A stretch of 64,000 bases of DNA from FEN-1219 sp963713355 (lineage in GTDB: Bacteria > Pseudomonadota > Gammaproteobacteria > Steroidobacterales > Rariloculaceae), in contig CAVQLK010000008.1 of the NCBI GenBank assembly GCA_963713355.1, forward strand, positions 124,001-188,000, given 5' to 3'. Each line of letters starts with the position of its first letter. Position 1 is the stretch's first letter. A program made the translations under genes and the position numbers. This document shows positions 45,109 through 52,617 of the stretch, piece by piece. The notes under the pieces are model-generated. The model was not told the DNA's origin and ran no database searches. It was given only the letters and a program-made list of their open reading frames with translations.

Positions 45109-45555
45109 GTGAGCGAGGCACGGGCCGTCGACGTCGTCGTAGGTCTCGTCAACGACGAGAGCGGACGGTGGCTCGTGAATTGCCGGCCCCTCGGCAGGCC
45201 GCTCGCGGGCTGGTGGGAGTTTCCGGGAGGAAAGTGCCAATCCGGCGAAGCGCCGCTCGCTGCACTGAAGCGCGAGCTCAGCGAGGAGCTCGGCATCGAG
45301 GTGCTCGACGCGAAGCCCGTGCTCGCGCTGGTTTACGACTATCCCGACAAGCGCGTCCGGCTCGACGTTTGGCACGTGCGGCGTTACGAGGGACAGGTGA
45401 CGGCTCGCGACGAGCAGCCGCTGCGCTGGGTCACAGTCGCAGAATGCCGCCAGCTTCAGCTGCTCGACGCCGATTGGCCGATCGTCGAACGGCTGCCGCT
45501 ACTCGAAGCAGCCTCACCGCATCAGCAAATCGCGAGATCAAACCTTACGTCTTGA
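45109..45555 (+). CDS. mutT: 8-oxo-dGTP diphosphatase MutT
   Basis: A 148-residue Nudix hydrolase that removes 8-oxo-dGTP from the nucleotide pool. The N-terminal VVVGLVNDESGRWLVNCRP and the Nudix box running from GGKCQSGEAP to RELSEELGI fit GX5EX7REUXEEXGU. GTG 45109 is one base after the secA stop. The secA-mutT pair is conserved in gammaproteobacteria. Its 3' end overlaps the convergent zapD by 34 bases. Confidence 0.94.
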   Translation: MSEARAVDVVVGLVNDESGRWLVNCRPLGRPLAGWWEFPGGKCQSGEAPLAALKRELSEELGIEVLDAKPVLALVYDYPDKRVRLDVWHVRRYEGQVTARDEQPLRWVTVAECRQLQLLDADWPIVERLPLLEAASPHQQIARSNLTS

Positions 45556-46322
45556 GTGACCTGCGCGGGCCGCGTGTCGACGCCTCGCCAGCGCACGAAC
45601 CGAATCGTGAAGCGATGCTGGCCCGCGCTGACCTCGGGAAACATGCCGGCGTTCGCGGGCAGCAGCACGCGGACGAGGCTAGCTTGATCGCTACGGTCGA
45701 ACGAATGTTGATACATCCCGCCCAGCGCCGTCTGCGGCGTCGGCTCCGTCGCTTCGCGCGTGAGCCACAACACCTCGGCGACGGCATCACAAATCGGCTT
45801 GATGTGATGAGTCCACGCGTCGAGCTGCTTGCGGCGCTCCGCGGCGGGTAGACGCAACCAGTAGGCATAGTCGGGTAAATCGAACATGCAGGTTCCGCCG
45901 GGAATGGCGCTGCGGTGTCGAATGGTGGTTAAAAAGTCGCATTCTTTCAATGGGTTGACGGCCTGTGGCCCCGCCTCGGAGAGCTGCTGGCGCAGCTCGC
46001 CGATATTCTCGATGAGGCCCGTGAGCCGCGCGTGGTCGACGCCGGGCTGGCTGCGGTAGCGCCCGAGGATATCGGCGTGACGATCGAGCTCTTTGCTGAC
46101 GTCCGTGCGCACGTCGCTGCGCCCCAGGATCGTCAGGATCTCGAGCAGCGCGGTGACGGCGGCGCGCGCGCTGAACTCGGTCGGCTCGTCGATGTGGAAA
46201 AGCGTCTGCTCGTAGAGGAACTCGACGCGCAGGAACGTCCGCATGCGCTCGCTGAGCGGCTGCTCGAATTTCATGAGCGCATGTTCCGCTGAGGCCGAGG
46301 GGAGCTCTGCGGCGGTATTCAT
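45522..46322 (-). CDS. zapD: Cell division protein ZapD
   Basis: A ZapD (YacF, DUF1342) protein that crosslinks FtsZ filaments through the FtsZ C-terminal peptide. Characteristic stretches are FEQPLSERMRTFLRVEFLYEQ, GECDFL-type PLKECDFLTTIRHRSAIPGG and CMFDLPDYAYWL. Three starts are possible: GTG 46352, ATG 46322 (used here, 266 residues) and ATG 46274, which best matches the E. coli N-terminus. It follows coaE in the pilBCD-coaE run. No yacG follows; the 3' end runs into mutT antisense. Confidence 0.92.
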   Translation of the reverse strand: MNTAAELPSASAEHALMKFEQPLSERMRTFLRVEFLYEQTLFHIDEPTEFSARAAVTALLEILTILGRSDVRTDVSKELDRHADILGRYRSQPGVDHARLTGLIENIGELRQQLSEAGPQAVNPLKECDFLTTIRHRSAIPGGTCMFDLPDYAYWLRLPAAERRKQLDAWTHHIKPICDAVAEVLWLTREATEPTPQTALGGMYQHSFDRSDQASLVRVLLPANAGMFPEVSAGQHRFTIRFVRWRGVDTRPAQVTQDVRFDLAIC

Positions 46323-46359
46323 GCGGCTATTCTGCGCGAGCGCCGTACTCACGGCAAAC

Positions 46360-46998
46360 TCAAGTTTGTCGAGCGCGCTGCGCCGCGAGATCGAGATAGC
46401 GCCGATGCGTGAGCTCGACTTGCCGGCGCGTTGCTTCGGTCGTGCCGCTGTTGTCGATGATGTCGTGCGCGGCTTTCAAGCGTGTAGCGCGGTCCACCTG
46501 CGCTTTGAGCATCGCTAACGCTTCCGGTTTTGGAATCGCATCGCGCCGCATCAAGCGCTCGAGCTGCAGCGCCTCTGGGCAATCGACGACGAGAATCCGG
46601 TCCACGAGCTCGCCGAAGCTCGCCTCGACGAGCAGCGGCACTGCAACGAGCGCGTAGGGCGCCGACAGCTCCGCGAGCTTGGCGCGCGTCCTCGAGCGAA
46701 TCAGAGGGTGGAGAATTGCTTCGAGCTTGCGGCGTTTCGCATCGTCGGCGAAAACCAGAGAGCGAAGCGCTGGGCGGTTCAAGTCGCCGGATGGCGACAA
46801 CACACCGGAACCGAATTCCTCGACGACGGCCGCCAAGCCGGGCTCGCCGCGGGCCGCGACCTCGCGCGCGACGACGTCCGTGTCGATCAGCGCAACGCCG
46901 AGCTTCACGAACATCGCGCCCACCAACGACTTACCGCTGGCGATGCCGCCCGTCAGGCCGACGATGAGATGCGGGCCTAACCTTGCGTCCGCCGCCAT
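46360..46998 (-). CDS. coaE: Dephospho-CoA kinase
   Basis: A 212-residue P-loop kinase for the last step of coenzyme A synthesis. The N-terminal LIVGLTGGIASGKS, the DTDVVAREVAARGEPGL segment and the lid region LERLMRRDAIPKPEAL match CoaE. The start at 46998 gives a short MAADARLGPH extension. It lies between pilD (62 bases upstream) and zapD, as in the pilBCD-coaE cluster of pseudomonads. Confidence 0.96.
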   Translation of the reverse strand: MAADARLGPHLIVGLTGGIASGKSLVGAMFVKLGVALIDTDVVAREVAARGEPGLAAVVEEFGSGVLSPSGDLNRPALRSLVFADDAKRRKLEAILHPLIRSRTRAKLAELSAPYALVAVPLLVEASFGELVDRILVVDCPEALQLERLMRRDAIPKPEALAMLKAQVDRATRLKAAHDIIDNSGTTEATRRQVELTHRRYLDLAAQRARQT

Positions 46999-47060
46999 GT
47001 GATCATTGCTCGCGAGCTCCGGGTGCCCACAACCGGGCGCGGTTTCTCCAGGCGCTCACA

Positions 47061-47936
47061 CTAGCGGAAAAACCACGCCTCGTAGAGCTGCACGAGACGT
47101 TCGCCCCATAGAAGAGCGATGAAGCCCGCGGCCGCAAGGTAGGGCCCGAATGGAATGGCGCTCTGGCTCGAGCGACCGCCGAAAGCGATCAGCGCGACCC
47201 CGACGATGCTGCCGACGAGAGCCGAGAGCAAGATGACGAGCGGCAGGAGCTGCCATCCGAGCCATGCGCCGATGGCAGCGAGCAGCTTGAAATCGCCGTA
47301 ACCCATGCCTTCCTTGCCCGTCACGAGCTTGAACAGCTTGTAGACGCTCCACAGCGCGAGATAGCCGGCCGAGGCGCCCACCACGCTCGAAGAAAGCGGC
47401 GCGAAGAGCTCCACCACGTTGACGAGCAGCCCTGCCCAGAGCAAAGGCAGCGTCAGCGAGTCCGGCAGCAGCTTGTGATCGAGATCAATCAGCGTGAGCG
47501 CCAGCAATGTCCACGCGAAGCCGAGCGCCGCGACCGTCTGCCAGGTCGGTCCGAACGTGTACGCCACGAGAATGCCCAGCACGGCGGCGAACGCCTCGAC
47601 GATCGGATAGCGCGGTGAGATTTTGGTCGCGCAGCTCGCGCATCGGCCCTTGAGCAAGAGAAAGCCGAGAACGGGAACGTTGTGCTGCGCGGCGATGGCT
47701 TGGCCGCAAGCGGGGCAAGTCGAAGGCGGCCACCAGAGGTCGAAGCGCTTGCCCTCGACGGCATTCGCCGGCGGCGTGAACGGCTGCGTCTTCAACTCCT
47801 CGCAGTGCGCACGCCACGCGCGCTCCATCATGATCGGAACGCGGTAGGCGACGACGTTCAAGAAGCTGCCCACGACGAGACCCAACAGAACCGCAACGAC
47901 GAGCAATGCCGCGGGCCAGACCTCGAAGATCTCCAC
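47061..47936 (-). CDS. pilD: Prepilin leader peptidase / N-methyltransferase
   Basis: A 291-residue bifunctional membrane enzyme that cuts type IV prepilin leaders and methylates the new N-terminus. Four cysteines (CPACGQ and CASC) form the cytoplasmic zinc domain. The two aspartates of the GxGD-type aspartic protease are in LTLIDLDHKLLPD and GMGYGDFKLLAAIG. About seven helices are visible. It should process both pilins encoded at 54772-55872 and any type II secretion pseudopilins. Confidence 0.97.
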   Translation of the reverse strand: MEIFEVWPAALLVVAVLLGLVVGSFLNVVAYRVPIMMERAWRAHCEELKTQPFTPPANAVEGKRFDLWWPPSTCPACGQAIAAQHNVPVLGFLLLKGRCASCATKISPRYPIVEAFAAVLGILVAYTFGPTWQTVAALGFAWTLLALTLIDLDHKLLPDSLTLPLLWAGLLVNVVELFAPLSSSVVGASAGYLALWSVYKLFKLVTGKEGMGYGDFKLLAAIGAWLGWQLLPLVILLSALVGSIVGVALIAFGGRSSQSAIPFGPYLAAAGFIALLWGERLVQLYEAWFFR

Positions 47937-47961
47937 TGGAGTCAGCGCCGCGCGCGGCGCT

Positions 47962-49176
47962 TCAGACGACGGCGCCCATCTTGAAGATCGGCAGGTACAT
48001 CGCGATGACGAGACCGCCGACGAGGACGCCGAGAATCGCCATGATCAGCGGCTCGAGCAAGCTCGACATGCTATCGACGGCGTTGTCGACCTCTTCCTCG
48101 TAGAAGTCCGCGACCTTGGCCGACATCGCGTCGAGCGAACCGGATTCCTCGCCGACGGCGATCATCTGGTTGACCATGTTCGGAAAGAGATTGGTGTTCT
48201 CCATCGCGCGCTGCAAACGTTGGCCCGTGGCCACTTCGTCGCGCATCCTCAGCACCGCGCCCTCGTAGACGACGTTTCCGCACGCGCCGGCGACCGAGGC
48301 GAGGGCCTCGACGAGCGGCACGCCCGCGGCAAACGTCGTCGATAGCGTGCGTGCGTAACGCGCGATCGAGGATTTGTTCAGGATCGAGCCGATGATCGGC
48401 AGCTTCAACATCGCGCGATCGAAGAAGTGTTGAATGCCCCGATTGCGTTTCTTCGCCTCGATCAAGCCCCAGATGCCTCCGACGACCGCTACGAGCATGA
48501 GCCAACCCTTGCTCTGCACGAACTTCGAGATGTCGATGACGAAGCGCGTGAAAGCGGGCAAATCGGCACCGAAACCTTGGAACAAGGACTCGAACTCGGG
48601 AATGACGTAAATCATGAGGATCGCCGTGACGACGACTGCGACGACGACGACGGCGGCCGGATAGAACAAGGCCTTCTTGATCTTCTTCTTGATGGCCTCG
48701 GTCTTTTCCTTGTAGGTGGCGATCTTCTCGAGCAGCGTCTCGAGCGCGCCCGCTTGCTCGCCGGCCGCGACAAGGCTGACGAACAAGTCGTCGAAGTGCA
48801 GCGGATGCTTCGCGAGCGCCTCGTGCAGCGAGCTACCGCCCTCCACGTCGGCCTTGATCGCCATGATCAGCTTTTGCATGGCCGGGTTCTCGTGCCCGGC
48901 GCCGACGATATCGAACGACTGCACGAGCGGAATGCCGGCGGTCATCATGGTCGCGAGCTGGCGAGCGAATATGGCGATGTCGCCGGCCGTGACCCTGCCC
49001 TGCTTGCGGAACAGCATGCTCTGCTTGCGCACGCGCGTCGGCACGACGCCCTGCCGGCGCAGCTCCGATCGGACGGCGGCTTCGCTCGTCGAGACGACCT
49101 TGCCTTTGACGGTCTTCCCGGTCCTGTCCTTGCCTTCCCAGGTAAATGGGGCTTGGGTCGCTGTTACCGTTGCCAT
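47962..49176 (-). CDS. pilC: Type IV pilus inner-membrane platform protein PilC
   Basis: A 404-residue platform protein with two GspF domains. The N-terminal FTWEGKDRTGKTVKGKV, FARQLATMMTAGIPLVQSFD in the first domain, three transmembrane segments, and RYARTLSTTFAAGVPLVEAL in the second are typical. PilC couples PilB ATP turnover to pilin assembly. It lies between pilB (57 bases upstream) and pilD (25 bases downstream). Confidence 0.97.
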   Translation of the reverse strand: MATVTATQAPFTWEGKDRTGKTVKGKVVSTSEAAVRSELRRQGVVPTRVRKQSMLFRKQGRVTAGDIAIFARQLATMMTAGIPLVQSFDIVGAGHENPAMQKLIMAIKADVEGGSSLHEALAKHPLHFDDLFVSLVAAGEQAGALETLLEKIATYKEKTEAIKKKIKKALFYPAAVVVVAVVVTAILMIYVIPEFESLFQGFGADLPAFTRFVIDISKFVQSKGWLMLVAVVGGIWGLIEAKKRNRGIQHFFDRAMLKLPIIGSILNKSSIARYARTLSTTFAAGVPLVEALASVAGACGNVVYEGAVLRMRDEVATGQRLQRAMENTNLFPNMVNQMIAVGEESGSLDAMSAKVADFYEEEVDNAVDSMSSLLEPLIMAILGVLVGGLVIAMYLPIFKMGAVV

Positions 49177-49233
49177 GTCTTAGAGTCTCCGTGAGAACGC
49201 GGGTATTCGCGGCCGATCCCTCAGCCGCGCAGG

Positions 49234-50961
49234 CTAATCAACTGTAACCCGGTTGATCTCTTCCAAGCTGGTAAGGCCATCCTTGACTTTCTTGAGGCCT
49301 GATTGCCGCAGGTCGGCCACACCTTCGGCCTTGGCTTGCGCAGCGATCTGCAGGGAATTGCCGCCTTCCATGATGATCCGGCCGATCGTCTCCGTGCACG
49401 GCATCACCTGATAGATGCCGACGCGGCCCTTGTAGCCATTCGTGCATTGGTTGCAGCCTTTCGCATGAAAGACGGTGATGCCCGCTTGGACATCGGCGCG
49501 CGTGAAACCCTCTTTCAGCAGCGCGTCGGTCGGGACGTCGACGGGCTCCTTGCAGTTGCTGCAGAGCCGCCGAGCCAGACGCTGCGCGATGATGAGGCTC
49601 ACGGAGCTCGCGATGGCATAGGGTTTCACCCCCATGTCCACGAGACGCGTCAGGGTTTTCGGCGCGTCGTTCGTGTGCAGCGTCGACAGCACCAAGTGGC
49701 CGGTCTGCGCGGCCTTGATCGCGATCTCGGCTGTCTCGAGGTCGCGCACCTCGCCAACCATGATGATGTCGGGATCCTGGCGCAGGAACGCACGCAATGC
49801 CGCTGCGAACGTCAGCCCGACCTTCGGATTGACGTTTACCTGATTGATGCCCGGCACGTTGATTTCGCAGGGATCCTCGGCCGTCGAAATATTGCGGTCC
49901 ATCGTGTTCAGGATGTTGAGGCCGGTGTATAGCGAAACCGTCTTGCCGCTGCCGGTCGGCCCCGTCACGAGGATCATCCCGTAGGGCTTCGCCAGGTTGG
50001 CGAGGTAGATCTGCTTCTGATGCTCTTCATAGCCGAGCGCATCAATGCCGAGCTGCGCACTCGACGGGTCGAGCAACCGGCAGACGACCTTCTCGCCGAA
50101 CAGGGTGGGGCAAGTGTTGACGCGGAAATCGATGGCACGATTCTTCGACAGCTTCAGCTTGATGCGGCCGTCCTGCGGAATGCGCCGCTCCGCGATGTCG
50201 AGCCGGGCCATGACCTTCAAGCGGGCGGAGACCTTCATGGCGAGCGTTACGGGCGGCCGAGCGATCTCAGTCAACACGCCATCCTGGCGCAAGCGAATGC
50301 GGAAGTGCTTTTCGTAGGGCTCGAAATGGATGTCGGACGCTCCCTTCTTGATCGCGTCGACCATGACCTTGTTGACGAACCGCACGATCGGGGCATCGTC
50401 GATGTCGGAAGTCGACACGTCGGCACCCGGGTCCTCTTCCGCGCCCGCGATCTCCAGGTTCTCGAGATCGAATCCTTCGCCGTCGTCCTCGAGGTTCGAC
50501 ATCGTCGTGTCGACGGCCTCGATGGCGCGAGCGACACGGACGTCGAGCTTGTCCTGCTCGACGACGATCGCTTCGATGCGCAGCGTGGTCTGGAACTTGA
50601 TCTCGTCGAGGGCTTGGAGATTCGTCGGGTCGCACACGGCGAGGAACAGCCGCTTGCCGCGCTGCAAGATGGGCAAGATACGATGCTTCAACAGGAGCTT
50701 CTCGTCGACCAACTTGACTACGTCCAAGTCGAGGTCGACGGCATCGAGATCGAGCAGCGGAACGCCGAACTCGTGGGCTGCCGCGATCGCGATTTGGCGC
50801 GGATCCCCCATACGGTTGGCGACGAGGTGAGGCACCAGGTTGGCGCTCTTGCCATCAATGGCGTTTAAGGCCGCCAACAGGTCGGCCTCGGAAACGACGC
50901 CGTCCTGCACGAGCCTACGCGGCAGGCCGGTTAGAGGACCTTGAGTTGCGGTAACCGCCAT
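49234..50961 (-). CDS. pilB: Type IV pilus extension ATPase PilB
   Basis: A 575-residue secretion-type ATPase powering pilus extension. It has an N-terminal MshEN/N1 domain (RLVQDGVVSEADLLAALNA), Walker A GPTGSGKTVSLYTGL, the Asp box and Walker B (QDPDIIMVGEVRDLETAEIA), the His box (TGHLVLSTLHTNDAPKTL) and a tetracysteine zinc site (CSNC and CNQC). First gene of the pilB-pilC-pilD-coaE-zapD run. A TTGACA on the minus strand at 51035-51030 may be its -35, but no good -10 is seen. Confidence 0.97.
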   Translation of the reverse strand: MAVTATQGPLTGLPRRLVQDGVVSEADLLAALNAIDGKSANLVPHLVANRMGDPRQIAIAAAHEFGVPLLDLDAVDLDLDVVKLVDEKLLLKHRILPILQRGKRLFLAVCDPTNLQALDEIKFQTTLRIEAIVVEQDKLDVRVARAIEAVDTTMSNLEDDGEGFDLENLEIAGAEEDPGADVSTSDIDDAPIVRFVNKVMVDAIKKGASDIHFEPYEKHFRIRLRQDGVLTEIARPPVTLAMKVSARLKVMARLDIAERRIPQDGRIKLKLSKNRAIDFRVNTCPTLFGEKVVCRLLDPSSAQLGIDALGYEEHQKQIYLANLAKPYGMILVTGPTGSGKTVSLYTGLNILNTMDRNISTAEDPCEINVPGINQVNVNPKVGLTFAAALRAFLRQDPDIIMVGEVRDLETAEIAIKAAQTGHLVLSTLHTNDAPKTLTRLVDMGVKPYAIASSVSLIIAQRLARRLCSNCKEPVDVPTDALLKEGFTRADVQAGITVFHAKGCNQCTNGYKGRVGIYQVMPCTETIGRIIMEGGNSLQIAAQAKAEGVADLRQSGLKKVKDGLTSLEEINRVTVD

Positions 50962-51220
50962 CGGCGTGCAGCGAGGGTGCTAGCCACCTTTACAATAAGC
51001 ACCGTACTTTCACCGCCATGAGCCGGAACTGTCAACGGCCCGTATCCCTTTTTGTGACAGAGATTTGGGGCTGCGCGGCGTGAAGCTGTACGTCCAAAAA
51101 AAGAGCGCCTCGAGTGGCTGTGATGCCCCCCGGAGGACCTCTTCTTGATCTACCTGGCACTGGGACAATCTGTGAACACGGCCCCAACCCAATTCCGCAG
51201 CATTTGTACAGAATGTGCCG
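50962..51220. other. Divergent intergenic region between pilB and the ligase-like gene
   Basis: A 259-base gap less GC-rich than the surroundings, with runs such as CCCTTTTTG and CCAAAAAAAG. It must hold the promoters for pilB (minus) and the ligase-like gene (plus). A minus-strand TTGACA lies at 51035-51030. A TGGCAC at 51155 resembles a -24 element but lacks the matching GC at -12. No gene is supported here. Confidence 0.5.
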
Positions 51221-52540
51221 ATGAATATGAGTGCCCAAAAAAAGGTGCTCCCTCGCGTGTGGCACGACTTGCGACGGAGTTTGGACGACCCGGCGCTCAA
51301 CAAGTATCTGCGTGGATGGATCGGGCCCGCTCTGTTCGGGTTGCTTGTTTCGGCCACGATCCGCTTCCACTCTCTTCTGCCGACGCCGACCATGCCGCGC
51401 ATCGTCGGGAACCTGCTGGCCTTGGCCGCGATCGCTTTCTTACTACTGCTTGCACGGGGTTGTCGGTTTAGGGTGCCGCTAGATGTGGCGGTGCTGTTGT
51501 CGGCGCTGGCCGCCGCTGCAGTCGTTTCGGTGCTCGGATCAGGGGGTGCTGACATCTCGCTGCTGCGCTTGGAGCTGTACCTTTCGGTGGTTCTCATCGC
51601 GATGGCCATCTATCTCGTTTATCGCGAGCAGGCAGCGTTGCCGCTGGAGGCGTACTTCTTGGGCATCGCGCTGGTGCACCTGCCATTCTTGTTGGCTGCC
51701 ATCCAGTGGATTAGCGAGATGAGTCCGCCATTTTGGGCGGAATACGGCCTTAGGCTCGCCGCCTTCGCGAACGTCCGCCAGTTCGGCGAGTTCGGCTTTC
51801 TTGCCGCCGTCAGCGCTTCGTCCCTTGGTCTGCTCTCCCGCCGGTTGGTGGTCCCGTCGTTCATATTGGCCACCAGTGCCCTGTTCGGCATCGTCTTGAC
51901 GGGCTCGCGGGGTGCCTTGGTGGGCTGGATGCTGTTCGTAATGCTGATGTGCTGTTTGAGCCAGGTGCGCCTACGGGCTGCATTGCACGGTCTGCTGACG
52001 CTTGGGCTGAGCGCAGGCCTTGTTTGGTACCTGGACCATTCGGCTCTCTTACCGTCGCCGAACATCTTCAGCCGCTTCGCCAGTCAACCGCTAGGGGAAG
52101 AAACCTTCGATAGCAGCCGCCTTCGGCTCTGGCAGCTGTCGCTGGAGCAGGTCATGGCCCGGCCGCTGTTCGGCAGCGGGCCGGAAGGCTACTGGCTCTC
52201 CGGTTGCTGCGATCGCAGCGTCCGCCAGGCGCACAATTTCATGCTGCAGTTGCTGATGGAGTTCGGCCTGATCGGATGCGCGATTGGCCTACTGCTCGCC
52301 GCACGGGCGGTCAAAGGTATGGGTGGTTTCACCGGCACGGCCAAGCTCGTGCTCGCGACGCCCGGCAACCGCTTATTGGCTTGCCTGCTCGCGGCGTTCC
52401 TCGCGTACAGCCTCATTGACCAGATGATGTACCACCTCTTGCCCTTGCTGCATTTAGCCTTATTCGCGGGGCTGTTCGCCGCGGGTCTCGCACAGGCCCG
52501 TGCCGCCAACGGCGGCACGAGCGAAAAACGTAGCGCCTGA
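51221..52540 (+). CDS. O-antigen ligase / polymerase-like membrane protein (Wzy_C family)
   Basis: A protein of about 439 residues with 10-12 transmembrane helices. Its C-terminal part has the Wzy_C pattern: RPLFGSGPEGYWLSG, then the conserved AHN in QAHNFMLQLLMEFGLIG. Relatives ligate or polymerise undecaprenyl-linked glycans: O-antigen ligase WaaL, Wzy polymerases, and pilin ligases TfpO/PilO and PglL. Location beside the pilin genes favours a pilin O-glycosylation role, but this is inference. Codon use differs from neighbours: leucine is often TTG, TTA, CTA or CTT. Starts at 51215 (GTG), 51221 and 51227 (ATG) are all possible. Confidence 0.8.
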   Translation: MNMSAQKKVLPRVWHDLRRSLDDPALNKYLRGWIGPALFGLLVSATIRFHSLLPTPTMPRIVGNLLALAAIAFLLLLARGCRFRVPLDVAVLLSALAAAAVVSVLGSGGADISLLRLELYLSVVLIAMAIYLVYREQAALPLEAYFLGIALVHLPFLLAAIQWISEMSPPFWAEYGLRLAAFANVRQFGEFGFLAAVSASSLGLLSRRLVVPSFILATSALFGIVLTGSRGALVGWMLFVMLMCCLSQVRLRAALHGLLTLGLSAGLVWYLDHSALLPSPNIFSRFASQPLGEETFDSSRLRLWQLSLEQVMARPLFGSGPEGYWLSGCCDRSVRQAHNFMLQLLMEFGLIGCAIGLLLAARAVKGMGGFTGTAKLVLATPGNRLLACLLAAFLAYSLIDQMMYHLLPLLHLALFAGLFAAGLAQARAANGGTSEKRSA

Positions 52541-52584
52541 ATGGACTAATCCGCGACGATGAGCTTTCGCCCTAGATCCGTACG

Positions 52585-52608
52585 GCCCTCGCCCTCGCCC
52601 TCGCCCTC
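52585..52608 (+). repeat. Tandem hexamer repeat, GCCCTC x4
   Basis: Four exact copies of GCCCTC lie in the 77-base gap between two convergent genes. The repeat is outside both coding frames, so length change would not alter a protein. No function is evident. Confidence 0.85.
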
Positions 52609-52617
52609 GCGCTGCGC

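Noticed and set aside
51155..51170. Possible sigma-54 promoter (TGGCAC) before the ligase-like gene
   Set aside because: The -24 half is good but the -12 half reads CAATC and lacks the required GC.
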